Positions 8,657 to 16,757 of a stretch of 64,000 nt of DNA are shown piece by piece; positions within the stretch are counted from its first letter, which is position 1; each line of letters opens with the position of its first letter. The notes beneath the pieces are model-generated. The model saw nothing but the letters and a program-made list of their open reading frames with translations, was not told where the DNA came from and ran no database searches. The position numbers were made by a program, and so were the translations under genes. Source of the stretch: Sphingopyxis sp. LC81 (lineage in GTDB: Bacteria; Pseudomonadota; Alphaproteobacteria; Sphingomonadales; Sphingomonadaceae); assembly GCF_000756375.1 (NCBI RefSeq), contig NZ_JNFD01000007.1:124001-188000 (forward strand), given 5' to 3'.

Positions 8657-9871
8657 ATGACCCTGCGCCGCGCCGCCATCGTCGCCCCGATCCGCACCGC
8701 CGTCGGCAAGTTCGGCGGCAGCTTGTCCTCGATGACCGCGGGCGAATTGGGCGCGGTGATCCTGAAGGCGCTGGTCGAGCGGACGAAGATCGACCCTGCG
8801 CGCGTCGACGACGTCGTCTTTTCGCAAGGTTACGGCAATGGCGAGGCGCCGAGCATCGGCCACTGGTCGTGGCTCGCGGCGGGGCTGCCGCTCGAAGTGC
8901 CGGGGTATCAGCTCGATCGTCGCTGCGGGTCGGGGCTGCAGGCGGTCGTCAACGCCGCGATGATGGTCCAGACGGGCATGTCCGATGTCGTCGTCGCGGG
9001 GGGTGTCGAATCGATGTCGAACGTCGAACATTATTCGACCGATATCCGCAAAGGCGTGCGCGCGGGCAATTTGACGCTCCACGACCGGCTGACGCGCGGG
9101 CGGCTGATGTCGCAGCCGGTCGAGCGCTTCGGCGTCATTTCGGGCATGATCGAGACCGCTGAAAATCTCGCAAAGGATTATGATATCAGCCGCGAGGCGT
9201 GCGACGCCTATGCGGTGCGCAGCCATCAGCGCGCCGCCGCGGCCTGGGCGAACGGGCTGTTCGACGACGAGCTGGTGCCGGTGTCGGTGCCGCAAAAGAA
9301 GGGCGATCCCGTGATCTTCGCGCACGACGAGGGTTACCGCGCCGACGCGACGATGGAGACGCTCGGCAAGTTGCGCCCGCTTGAGGGCGGCGTCGTCACC
9401 GCGGGCAATGCGAGCCAGCAGAATGACGCCGCGGCGGCATGCCTTGTCGTCGCCGAGGACAAGCTCGAAGAACTCGGGCTTGAGCCGATTGCCTGGTATC
9501 ACAGCTCGGCCGCCGCGGGCTGCGATCCGAGCCGGATGGGTATCGGGCCGGTGCCCGCGGTCGAGCGGCTGTTCGCACGCAGCGGACTTGGCTGGGGCGA
9601 TATCGACCTCGTCGAATTGAACGAAGCCTTTGCGCCGCAGGTGCTCGCGGTGCTGAAGGGCTGGGGCTGGTCGGACGACGACAGCCGGAACGAGATCCTC
9701 AACGTCAATGGATCGGGCATCTCGCTCGGCCATCCGATCGGCGCGACGGGCGGGCGCATCCTCGCGAACCTGACGCGCGAGCTGGTGCGCCGCGACGGAC
9801 GTTACGGGCTCGAGACGATGTGCATCGGCGGCGGGCAGGGCATCGCCGCGATCTTCGAGCGCGCCGCCTGA
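8657..9871 (+). CDS. Thiolase (acetyl-CoA C-acyltransferase)
   Basis: Cleaves 3-ketoacyl-CoA to acetyl-CoA and a shortened acyl-CoA, or condenses in the reverse direction; 404 residues. The nucleophilic Cys is at residue 90 (RRCGSGLQAV), the NEAFAPQ motif follows near 320, GHPIGATG supplies the active-site His, and the second catalytic Cys is in METMCIGGGQG-like sequence near the C-terminus (ETMCIGGGQG). All catalytic elements are present. It sits between the CoA-transferase and the acyl-CoA dehydrogenase with very short spacers, so it is co-transcribed. Substrate chain length and direction cannot be deduced. Confidence 0.92.
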   Translation: MTLRRAAIVAPIRTAVGKFGGSLSSMTAGELGAVILKALVERTKIDPARVDDVVFSQGYGNGEAPSIGHWSWLAAGLPLEVPGYQLDRRCGSGLQAVVNAAMMVQTGMSDVVVAGGVESMSNVEHYSTDIRKGVRAGNLTLHDRLTRGRLMSQPVERFGVISGMIETAENLAKDYDISREACDAYAVRSHQRAAAAWANGLFDDELVPVSVPQKKGDPVIFAHDEGYRADATMETLGKLRPLEGGVVTAGNASQQNDAAAACLVVAEDKLEELGLEPIAWYHSSAAAGCDPSRMGIGPVPAVERLFARSGLGWGDIDLVELNEAFAPQVLAVLKGWGWSDDDSRNEILNVNGSGISLGHPIGATGGRILANLTRELVRRDGRYGLETMCIGGGQGIAAIFERAA

Positions 9872-9873
9872 GT

Positions 9874-11466
9874 ATGATCGACCTGCGGAAGGCACTGGCG
9901 GCGGCGCAGGCCTATCGCGCCGCGGCCGAGGCGGCGCTTGCCGAACGGCTGGCGCAGGCGCCGATCGATCGCGAGCAGCGAGCAGCGCATGGCTTCGCGT
10001 GGGTCGCGACGACGGTCGCGGCGCTGGAAGCGGTCCTGAGCTGGTGCGAGTCCGGCCGGGACTCGAACCCGCTCGATGCGAAGATCGCGGTGCTCGCGTT
10101 CGCCGAGGGGATCGGCCAGCTCGCCGGCGGACTGCCGATGGGGCAGAATGAGATTTTCCGGCCGGCCGACCTTGGGCTGGGTGCAGCTGCGCGGACGCTC
10201 GCCGACGCCTGCGCCGACCTGCTCGACGCCGACCATGCCGCGGTGCGCGCCGACGTCGCGATGGCGCTCGCCGACGGCCATTGGCCCAGCGAGACGTTGC
10301 ACGACGCCGATCTCGATTCGATCCGCGACCAGTTCCGCCGCTTTACCGATGCCGAGATCGTTCCGCACGCGCACGGCTGGCATCTCGTGAACGCGCTGAT
10401 CCCCGATGCGACGGTGCAGGCGATGGCCGATCTCGGCACTTTCGGCGTTTGCATTCCCGAGGACTTTGGCGGGCTCGGCCTGTCGAAGCTCGTGATGTGC
10501 ATCGTCACCGAAGAATTGTCGCGCGGCTGGATCGGCGCCGGCTCGCTCGGCACGCGGTCCGAGATCGCGGGTGAGCTGATCGCGACGGGCGGCACCGACG
10601 CGCAAAAGGCCGAATGGCTGCCGCGGATCGCGAGCGGCGCGATATTGCCGACCGCGGTGTTCACCGAACCCGACGTCGGATCGGACCTCGGCTCGCTCCA
10701 CGCGCGCGCGCGACGCGAAGGTGACACTTGGGTGATCGACGGCGCGAAGACCTGGATCACGCATGCCGCGCGCTCGGACCTGATGACCCTGCTCGCGCGC
10801 ACCGTGCCCGACGCCAAGGGCTATGCCGGATTGTCGATGCTGCTCGTCCCCAAGCCGCGCGGCACCGACGCCGATGCCTTTCCTGCCGCCGGGATGAGCG
10901 GGAGCGAGATCGAGGTGCTCGGCTATCGCGGGATGCGCGAATATGCGCTGCAGTTCGACGCGATGACGGCGCCCGCCGATGCGCTGCTCGGCGGCGAGGA
11001 GGGGCAGGGGTTCAAACAGCTGATGCGCACCTTTGAAGGTGCGCGTATCCAGACCGCCGCGCGCGCGGTCGGGGTCGCGCGGCGCGCGCTCGAACTCGGG
11101 CTGGGCTACGCGCTGAACCGCAAGCAGTTCGGCAAGGCGATCGTCCACTTCCCGCGCGTCGCCGACAAGCTCGCGATGAGCCTCGTCGATTTCGTCGCCG
11201 CACGCGAGCTGAGCTATGCGGCGGCGCGCGCGAAGGACGGCGGCAAGCGCTGCGACATCGAGGCGGGGATGGCGAAGCTGCTCGCCGCGCGCGCCGCCTG
11301 GTCGAACGCCGACGCGAGCCTGCAGATCCACGGCGGCAACGGCTATGCGCTCGAATATGAGATCAGCCGCGTGCTCTGCGATGCGCGCATCCTCAATATC
11401 TTCGAGGGCGCGGCCGAGATTCAGGCGCAGGTGATCGCTCGCGGGCTGGTCGGCGGGCGCAACTAG
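9874..11466 (+). CDS. Acyl-CoA dehydrogenase with an N-terminal helical extension
   Basis: FAD-dependent alpha,beta-dehydrogenation of an acyl-CoA; about 530 residues. The ATG at 9874 lies two bases after the thiolase stop, so coupled translation is likely. The first 140 residues form an Ala-rich helical extension absent from canonical 380-residue enzymes. The standard domains follow: PTAVFTEPDVGSDLGS (middle domain), the FAD-contact region YALNRKQFGKAI and the C-terminal QIHGGNGYALEYEISRVLCD. The C-terminal NIFEGAAEIQ is where many family members carry the catalytic Glu. With the two upstream genes it forms a short oxidation pathway for an unidentified CoA-activated acid. Confidence 0.88.
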   Translation: MIDLRKALAAAQAYRAAAEAALAERLAQAPIDREQRAAHGFAWVATTVAALEAVLSWCESGRDSNPLDAKIAVLAFAEGIGQLAGGLPMGQNEIFRPADLGLGAAARTLADACADLLDADHAAVRADVAMALADGHWPSETLHDADLDSIRDQFRRFTDAEIVPHAHGWHLVNALIPDATVQAMADLGTFGVCIPEDFGGLGLSKLVMCIVTEELSRGWIGAGSLGTRSEIAGELIATGGTDAQKAEWLPRIASGAILPTAVFTEPDVGSDLGSLHARARREGDTWVIDGAKTWITHAARSDLMTLLARTVPDAKGYAGLSMLLVPKPRGTDADAFPAAGMSGSEIEVLGYRGMREYALQFDAMTAPADALLGGEEGQGFKQLMRTFEGARIQTAARAVGVARRALELGLGYALNRKQFGKAIVHFPRVADKLAMSLVDFVAARELSYAAARAKDGGKRCDIEAGMAKLLAARAAWSNADASLQIHGGNGYALEYEISRVLCDARILNIFEGAAEIQAQVIARGLVGGRN

Positions 11467-11588
11467 AGCCAGAGCAAGGGCTGGCGCACCGGGAAGTTGC
11501 GCACAACCTCACCGATAGTTGGATCGCGGTTGAGCTTTTTGATGCCGCCCCGTTGGCGGCGCTGGCCCGGCTCATACCGGTGTCAATT

Positions 11589-11603
11589 TTGTATGCCATG
11601 CAA
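11589..11603. promoter_or_regulatory. Candidate GntR/FadR-type operator 1
   Basis: TTGTATGCCATGCAA is a 7-1-7 inverted repeat with a single asymmetric pair. It lies upstream of the manD relic, the DUF4861 gene and the gntR gene, whose FadR-type product typically binds short palindromes of this size. Confidence 0.4.
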
Positions 11604-11608
11604 CTTCC

Positions 11609-11625
11609 AAGATGTATTACAACTT
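11609..11625. promoter_or_regulatory. Candidate GntR/FadR-type operator 2
   Basis: AAGATGTATTACAACTT is an 8-1-8 inverted repeat with seven of eight pairs symmetric, centred 21 bp (two helical turns) from the palindrome at 11589-11603. The spacing suggests two dimers on one face of the DNA. Confidence 0.4.
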
Positions 11626-11784
11626 TGAGAGGGTAAGTCAATTGCCGACGTTATGGGGCGGCCACGGGTCGGTCATGGAGGTGTCGGCCTTTGACCGTGA
11701 CACCGGTAACATATCTCTTTCCTTTCGGATCGAGTGCCAATAAGGTTGTCACACAACTAGCCCATATGGCGATGAGGGGACGGA

Positions 11785-12268
11785 ATGCCGAAGATCGTGT
11801 CAGCCCGGGTGATATTGACCGCGCCGGGCCGCAATTTCACGAGGCTGAAGATCGAGTGCGACGACGGGACGACCGGCGTCGGCGATGCGACGCTCAACGG
11901 CCGCGAGCTCGCGGTCGCGGCCTATCTGTCGGACCATGTCGTCCCCTGCCTGATCGGGCGCGACGCGCACCGCATCGAGGATATCTGGCAAAGGGCGCCT
12001 ATTGGCGCCGCGGCCCGGTGACGATGGCGGCGGCGCTGCACCTCGGGCTTTCGATCCCCAATTTGGGGATCCAGGAATATATGCGCCACACGGAGGAGAC
12101 CGACGCGGTCTTTCCGCACGCTTATCGCTCTGGGATGGCATGCTCCATCCGGGCGACGCACCCGGCCTCGGCGTCGCGATCGACGAAGCGCTCGCCATAT
12201 CCTTTCCTTACGCCCGTGCCTATCTGCCGGTGAACCGGCTCGAGGACGGAACGATGTGGAGTTGGTAA
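11785..12268 (+). pseudogene. manD: D-mannonate dehydratase (ManD/RspA type), internally deleted and frameshifted
   Basis: Only the two ends of an enolase-superfamily D-mannonate dehydratase remain. Residues 1-69 ([18 protein letters not shown]... to IEDIWQ) read from ATG 11785. At about 11991 a loss of roughly 10 nt shifts the frame, which continues [15 protein letters not shown] large in-frame deletion, by family length about 240 residues including the metal-binding barrel, joins this at about 12035 to the C-terminus ([21 protein letters not shown]). A 1-nt deletion near 12129 shifts frame again, and the authentic end ([14 protein letters not shown] to LEDGTMWSW) reads to TAA at 12268. The product cannot be catalytic. 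The gene once made 2-keto-3-deoxygluconate in glucuronate breakdown. Confidence 0.88.
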
Positions 12269-13204
12269 ATGCGTTTGACCTTCCTTGCCCTTGCATTGCT
12301 CGCCGCGCCGCTGGGCGCTCAAGAGCAAAAACCACAGCACAAACCGCTCCGGCCCGCCACGGCGGCCGAGCAAAAAGCGCGCGCGGCGGTGGTGATCGCC
12401 GATTATCGCTTTGACGATCTGCTCTGGGAAAACGATCGCATTGCGCACCGTATCTATGGCCGCGCGCTCGAAAAGGCCGAGCCGCCCTCGTCGTCGGGGA
12501 TCGACGCATGGGGCAAGCGCGTGCGCTGGCCCTTCATGGATCGCCAGCTCCGCACGGGCGACCAGCACGCCGACCATGGCGAGGGGATCGACTTCTATAA
12601 TGTCGGGACGGGGCGCGGCACCGGCGGGCTCGGCATCTGGTACGACAACAAGCTGTGGACGTCGCGCAACTATGTGCGGCCGCGCATCCTGCAATCGGGA
12701 CCCGACGTCGCCGACTTCACCGTCGATTACGAGCCGTGGCCGGTCGATACGCTGCGCAGCGTGCGCGAAACGCGCCGCTTCACGCTGCCCGCGGGGACGA
12801 ATTTCACCCGGATGACTTCGACCATCGCGTCGAGCAGCGATGCCGAGCTGATCGTCGGGATCGGGATTTCGAAACGGCCGATAAATGGGAACAAGCTGGG
12901 TGAGGTCCGCAAGGATGCCGCCGCCGCGCGGTTGAGCTGGTGGGGCCCCGCCGATGGCGATGGCGAAGGCGATAGCGGCAAGGGGCGGATGGCGGCGGCG
13001 GTGATCGTCGATCCGGCCGCCTTTGCGGGCTTTGCCGAGGACGGGGACAATTATCTGATCCTGATCCGCGTCCGGCCGGGGCAGCCCTTTGTCTATTACA
13101 GCGGTGCGGCCTGGAATCGCGGGTGGGATCGCGGGGGCGACTTTGCGGTCGAGGGCGACTGGAACAGCTATGTCGACGCGCAGCGACCCGATTTCCGGCC
13201 CTAG
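12269..13204 (+). CDS. DUF4861 family secreted protein
   Basis: A 311-residue exported protein with a signal peptide (MRLTFLALALLAAPLGAQ). ATG 12269 directly abuts the stop of the mannonate dehydratase relic. Sequences such as DDLLWENDRIAHRIYG, HGEGIDFYNVGTGRGTGG and LWTSRNYVRPRIL match the DUF4861 family, often encoded in pectin, alginate and other uronate-polysaccharide loci; its activity is not known to me with certainty. The conserved blocks appear complete although some relatives are longer. The original operon was presumably manD-DUF4861-gntR; this gene has stayed open while manD decayed. Confidence 0.75.
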   Translation: MRLTFLALALLAAPLGAQEQKPQHKPLRPATAAEQKARAAVVIADYRFDDLLWENDRIAHRIYGRALEKAEPPSSSGIDAWGKRVRWPFMDRQLRTGDQHADHGEGIDFYNVGTGRGTGGLGIWYDNKLWTSRNYVRPRILQSGPDVADFTVDYEPWPVDTLRSVRETRRFTLPAGTNFTRMTSTIASSSDAELIVGIGISKRPINGNKLGEVRKDAAAARLSWWGPADGDGEGDSGKGRMAAAVIVDPAAFAGFAEDGDNYLILIRVRPGQPFVYYSGAAWNRGWDRGGDFAVEGDWNSYVDAQRPDFRP

Positions 13205-13237
13205 CCAGCTTCGCGGCGCGATGATAACGCAGCATCC

Positions 13238-13945
13238 ATGGCGGTAACCAAGGCGGCGTCGCTGGCGGACGATCTGGTCCAGCGTTTCGAGGAACAGATC
13301 GAAACGGGCGAAATGCCCGTTGGATCGCGTTTCCCGACCGAAAAAGAGATCACCGAGGCGTTCGGCGTCAGCCGCACGGTCGTGCGCGAAGCCTATTCGC
13401 GCCTCGCCGCGCGTGGCCTGCTCGTGTCGCGGCGCGGGTCGGGTGCCTATGTCCCCGACGGCGCGCAATATCGTGCTTTCCAGGTCACCGCCGAGGAAAT
13501 CGGCGAGATCGACGATGTTCTCAAGCTGCTCGAAATGCGCATGGGGTTCGAGGCCGAAATGGCCGACCTCGCCGCGCGGCGGCGGACCGACGCCGATCTG
13601 GCGGCGCTGCGCCGCGCGCTCGACGCGATGGAGGAAGGCGGCGACGTCGACGCATCGGTCGCCGCCGATGCCGCCTTTCACGCTGCGATCGCGAGCGCGA
13701 CGGGCAACCCCTATTTCCTGCGCTTCACCCAGTTTCTCGGCGTGCGGCTCGTCCCGTCGCGGCGGCTGTACCTGCAAGGCGACGATCCGGTCCGGCATCA
13801 ACGTTATGCGCATACGATCAACCGCGACCATGAGGCGATCGTCGTCGCGATCGAGGCGGGCGATCCGGTCGCCGCGCGCCGCGCCGCGCGCCGGCATATC
13901 GAAAAATCGATTCTGCGCTATCGCACGCTCAAGGAGGGTCGATAG
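13238..13945 (+). CDS. GntR-family regulator, FadR/FCD subgroup (hexuronate-type)
   Basis: A 235-residue transcriptional regulator. The winged helix spans residues about 8-75 (GSRFPTEKEITEAFGVSRTV, with VREAYSRLAARGLLVSRRGS following). The C-terminal all-helical FCD effector domain holds the expected metal-site residues: Asp and His in AADAAFHAAIASATGNPYF and further His in the HTINRDHEAIVVAIEAGD segment. Members beside manD or uxu genes usually respond to glucuronate, galacturonate or related intermediates, and the adjacent manD relic supports that role here. The palindromes at 11589-11625 are the likely binding sites. Confidence 0.88.
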   Translation: MAVTKAASLADDLVQRFEEQIETGEMPVGSRFPTEKEITEAFGVSRTVVREAYSRLAARGLLVSRRGSGAYVPDGAQYRAFQVTAEEIGEIDDVLKLLEMRMGFEAEMADLAARRRTDADLAALRRALDAMEEGGDVDASVAADAAFHAAIASATGNPYFLRFTQFLGVRLVPSRRLYLQGDDPVRHQRYAHTINRDHEAIVVAIEAGDPVAARRAARRHIEKSILRYRTLKEGR

Positions 13946-14056
13946 CCGCCTGCCCGATATTGCGCGCTAATGATCGTTGCGATCGGTGCCGAACCCGTGC
14001 CCCAGAACGGGCCGCGCAGGAAATTAGCTATCTACTGACCTTGATTTCGACTCGTG

Positions 14057-14554
14057 ATGCTCTATTCCAACCTCGTGCAAGGCGACCCCGACAATTACAT
14101 AAGCCTGCTGTCTGCCGCGCAGATTGAAACGCTGCGGCACGTTTACGAGCACAAAAATTCCAAGCAGATCGCGCGGCTGATGAACGTTTCGCCGCACACC
14201 GTCGACGAACGCGTGCGTCGCGTGTTAAAAAAACTTAATGTTTCCAACAGGATAGAGGCGGCGCGCATCCTTGCTGTTAACGGTGTCTTCGACCATGTTA
14301 CCCCCTATCAGCCTTTGACATATCAATTGATCGACCTTGGCGACGTATCTCCGCCCCCCGATGCCGAAGCGGGGCGCAGTTCGTTTCGGCGATTATTCGA
14401 TATAGGTTCGCCATTTCCTACCGCGTCCCAGCCGGCCAACCGGCATGGGTTGATGGAAAGGATAATTTGGCCGATTTTGATCGCTTTTGCGACAATATTG
14501 GCTTTCTCCGCCCTCTATTCGATCCTTGTCGGACTCGGTCGTGTTCTGACCTGA
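14057..14554 (+). CDS. LuxR-type helix-turn-helix protein with C-terminal membrane anchor
   Basis: About 165 residues; a GTG one codon earlier is an alternative start. The GerE/LuxR DNA-binding domain occupies residues about 18-72 (LSAAQIETLRHVYEHKNSKQ, then IARLMNVSPHTVDERVRRVLKKL). A Pro/Ser-rich linker follows, and residues about 134-158 (IIWPILIAFATILAFSALYSILV) form one transmembrane helix. There is no receiver, PAS or autoinducer domain. A membrane-tethered HTH of this build could act at the inner face of the membrane; its targets are unknown. It stands alone 108 nt after gntR and upstream of two small genes of unknown function. Confidence 0.7.
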   Translation: MLYSNLVQGDPDNYISLLSAAQIETLRHVYEHKNSKQIARLMNVSPHTVDERVRRVLKKLNVSNRIEAARILAVNGVFDHVTPYQPLTYQLIDLGDVSPPPDAEAGRSSFRRLFDIGSPFPTASQPANRHGLMERIIWPILIAFATILAFSALYSILVGLGRVLT

Positions 14555-14609
14555 TGTTCGAACGAATGCTGCGGGGGGGAACCGGTAGCATTCTTTTTCA
14601 AGGAAAAAG

Positions 14610-14987
14610 ATGATGCTGAATCAAAGAGTTTCTGCGGCGAAGAAGATCGCTTCCGACCTGCACCTGGCCGAAGATGCGATCGACGAAGCGATGATCCGCA
14701 TCGCCCAGCTCGCCGCGACGCTGCCCACCGCGCGCCGCGAAACCAACATGTCGGCGATCGTTGGCCAGGACGCGATGGCGAAGGTCGCGCATGCGCTCGC
14801 CGCCGCCGGCGAAGTCCGCCAGCTTCTGACCGATGCGCATCTGGCGTTGACCGTGACGCAGAAGGAAGTCGGATTGGGGACGCGGATGTTCGGCGCGGGC
14901 GTCAAGCCGGCCGCCGCGAAGCTGGTCGACGAAGGCAGCAACGATCGCTCGGGCGATGGTGCTGCTACGTTCGCGAAGGCCGGTTGA
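14610..14987 (+). CDS. Hypothetical helical protein
   Basis: A 125-residue, Ala-rich, predominantly helical protein with no signal peptide or membrane segment. AGGA at 14601-14604 precedes two adjacent ATG codons at good distance. I recognise no family. The composition (AEDAIDEAMIRIAQLAATL, VAHALAAAGEVRQLLTDAHL) suggests a small soluble helical bundle. It lies between the LuxR-type membrane-tethered gene and a membrane protein on the same strand, so a shared operon is plausible. Confidence 0.6.
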   Translation: MMLNQRVSAAKKIASDLHLAEDAIDEAMIRIAQLAATLPTARRETNMSAIVGQDAMAKVAHALAAAGEVRQLLTDAHLALTVTQKEVGLGTRMFGAGVKPAAAKLVDEGSNDRSGDGAATFAKAG

Positions 14988-15012
14988 TCCGCAAGAAAGG
15001 TTGACTGCCACA

Positions 15013-15426
15013 ATGTGGTCCGTGGCGATTTATTATGCTGTTTTGCTCATCACGGTGGTCGTCGCGATCCGACGCGGCGGGCCACTCGAACGTTGGGCGG
15101 CCTATACAGCATTGATCGCCTCGGTCCTCACCAGTGCCCTGACGCCTTTTCCGACCTGGACCGATATTGAACTGAATATCTTCATCATAGACATGTTCGT
15201 TCTGCTGAGCTTCTGGTTCATTGCCATGCGCACGCAGAGCTTCTGGCCTTACTGGATTACCGGTTGGCAGCTGATCGCCATTTTCGGTCATATCCAGAAG
15301 TTCATGTTTTCGGAGATATTGGCGCGACCCTATTCGCTCCTCTCAGTCTATATATCGTACCCGATCCTGTTGCTGATCATCTATGCATCGGGGTCGTCCA
15401 GCCGGCGGGAAAACGTCACGGCCTGA
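15013..15426 (+). CDS. Small integral membrane protein of unknown function
   Basis: About 137 residues from ATG 15013, with four predicted transmembrane helices (VAIYYAVLLITVVVAI; WAAYTALIASVLTSAL; IFIIDMFVLLSFWFIAM; YSLLSVYISYPILLLIIYA) and a short polar C-terminus. No catalytic or transport motif is recognisable. It begins 25 nt after the preceding hypothetical gene and precedes a winged-helix gene on the same strand. Function is not assigned. Confidence 0.6.
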   Translation: MWSVAIYYAVLLITVVVAIRRGGPLERWAAYTALIASVLTSALTPFPTWTDIELNIFIIDMFVLLSFWFIAMRTQSFWPYWITGWQLIAIFGHIQKFMFSEILARPYSLLSVYISYPILLLIIYASGSSSRRENVTA

Positions 15427-15453
15427 TATGTGGCTCCCCAGGGGCATCGTCAC

Positions 15454-15957
15454 ATGCAGCAATTTTCGAACCAAGAAATTGCCGAGCTGAAATCGCGGGT
15501 CGACCAGATCCATGAACTGCTGGCGAGCCGCGGCGAGGAATCGCCGGGCGTGACCGTACGCGCCATCGACAGCGCGCGCGGCAACACGCCGTCGAACGCG
15601 GCGCTGCTCGACCAGCTGTCGTTCAGCATCCAGGTCCGGCGCATCCGCCGCAGCCATTTCGGCAGCGCCGAAATGTCGGGCCCGACCTGGGACATGATGC
15701 TCGACCTGATGCTCGCGGGCGCACACGGCCGCGTGCTCAGTGCCAGCGATCTTGCGACCGGGGCGGGCGTTCCGCTGTCATCGGGGCTGCGCATGATCGC
15801 GGCGCTCGAACGCCTCGGGCTGTTGCACCGTTCGATCGACGAGCGCGACCGGCGTCGCACGATCGTCCGGCTGACCGACATCGGCACCGAACGCATGGCC
15901 AGCTATTTCGAGAAAATCGACGCCGCCTGGCAGAACGGGCAGACGCTGGCAGCCTAG
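15454..15957 (+). CDS. MarR-like winged-helix protein
   Basis: About 167 residues from ATG 15454. The N-terminal 35 residues form a short coiled-coil-like helix (IAELKSRVDQIHELLASRGE). Residues about 70-150 have winged-helix character: WDMMLDLMLAGAHGRVLSAS, LATGAGVPLSSGLRMIAALE as recognition helices, and a wing with DERDRRRTIVRLTD, which matches the MarR signature DxRDxR. Such proteins usually repress nearby genes in response to small ligands. It is convergent with fliA; whether it affects the flagellar locus is unknown. Confidence 0.7.
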   Translation: MQQFSNQEIAELKSRVDQIHELLASRGEESPGVTVRAIDSARGNTPSNAALLDQLSFSIQVRRIRRSHFGSAEMSGPTWDMMLDLMLAGAHGRVLSASDLATGAGVPLSSGLRMIAALERLGLLHRSIDERDRRRTIVRLTDIGTERMASYFEKIDAAWQNGQTLAA

Positions 15958-15966
15958 CTTCCCAAA

Positions 15967-16005
15967 CCGGGTGCGGGGCCGACTGGTCGCGCGCACCGCA
16001 CCCGG
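15967..16005. terminator. Hairpin between the convergent marR-like and fliA genes
   Basis: A 10-bp perfect stem (CCGGGTGCGG with CCGCACCCGG) and a 19-nt loop lie immediately between two convergent stop codons. There is no good T-tract on either side, so it is a likely but imperfect bidirectional terminator. Confidence 0.45.
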
Positions 16006-16010
16006 TCCCC

Positions 16011-16757
16011 CTATTCGGTCATTTCCTTCATCATGCGATCGACCTTGATCATCGCCTCGCGCTTGATCTGGCAAATGCGTGCGGCGCTGACGTCGAGCGT
16101 CAGGCCGATTTCGTGCAGGTTGAGCTCTTCGAAGAAATAGAGCTGGAGCACCATCTGTTCGCGGTGCGACAGGCGGCCGACGCATTGGCGCAGTGCGCCC
16201 ATCAGATCCTCCTGTTCGCACCGCTCGTCGGCGCCCGTATCGTTGTCGGCCGTAAGGAAGGCGCCGATGTCGGTGAGTTCGTCGAGCGAGGTCGACCGGC
16301 CGTGCGTCGCGTTGCGTTCGAGCGCGAAATAATCCTCCGCCGACATGTCGAACGCGACCGCCATTTCGGCCGTCGTCGGCGCGCGCATCAGCTGCTGTTC
16401 GAGCGCGCCGCGCATCGCGTGGATCCGCTTCGCCGCGACCATCGCCGAGCGGCCGACATCGGCCTCGCGGCGCAGCTGGTCGATCATCGCGCCGCGGATG
16501 CGCGTCGTCGCATAGGTGGCAAAGGCGAAGCCGCGCTCCTCATAGTTGCGGCTTGCCTCGATCAGCGCGATCAGCCCGGTCTGGATCAGATCGTCGAGCT
16601 CGCTCGTCCGCGACACGCGCGAAAACACCTGCCACGCGATCTTGCGGACCAGCGGCGAATATTCCTCGACCAGCGCCTCGACGCTTTCGCCGTAGCCGCG
16701 CGCGCGCGGCGCGCGGCCGGCGGTCCCGGCAAATTGCTCGGCGGGCTCAATTCTCAT
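16011..16757 (-). CDS. fliA: RNA polymerase sigma factor FliA (sigma-28)
   Basis: Flagellar sigma factor, 248 residues, directing late flagellar genes. Region 2 reads YSPLVRKIAWQVFSRVSRTS, ELDDLIQTGLIALIEASRNY and FATYATTRIRGAMIDQLR; region 3 follows; region 4 contains LSHREQMVLQLYFFEELNLH and EIGLTLDVSAARICQIKREA. It overlaps the end of flhA by 11 nt and is the last gene of the slt-flhA-fliA operon, driven by the sigma-54 promoter at 19726-19742. FlgM encoded at 20079-20375 should be its anti-sigma factor. Its likely targets in this window are the four sites annotated as sigma-28-like promoters. Confidence 0.96.
   Translation of the reverse strand: MRIEPAEQFAGTAGRAPRARGYGESVEALVEEYSPLVRKIAWQVFSRVSRTSELDDLIQTGLIALIEASRNYEERGFAFATYATTRIRGAMIDQLRREADVGRSAMVAAKRIHAMRGALEQQLMRAPTTAEMAVAFDMSAEDYFALERNATHGRSTSLDELTDIGAFLTADNDTGADERCEQEDLMGALRQCVGRLSHREQMVLQLYFFEELNLHEIGLTLDVSAARICQIKREAMIKVDRMMKEMTE

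Larger units (their letters stand above)
11467..11784. other. Intergenic region upstream of the uronate relic
   Basis: This 318-bp region carries no convincing gene. Its notable content is the pair of palindromes at 11589-11603 and 11609-11625. It ends with a GAGGGGACGGA purine stretch that served as the ribosome-binding site of the former mannonate dehydratase gene. Confidence 0.5.

Noticed and set aside
11691..12233. Intact small gene covering part of the manD relic
   Set aside because: The frame joins noncoding upstream sequence to manD fragments in only one of the three needed frames and ends in shifted sequence.
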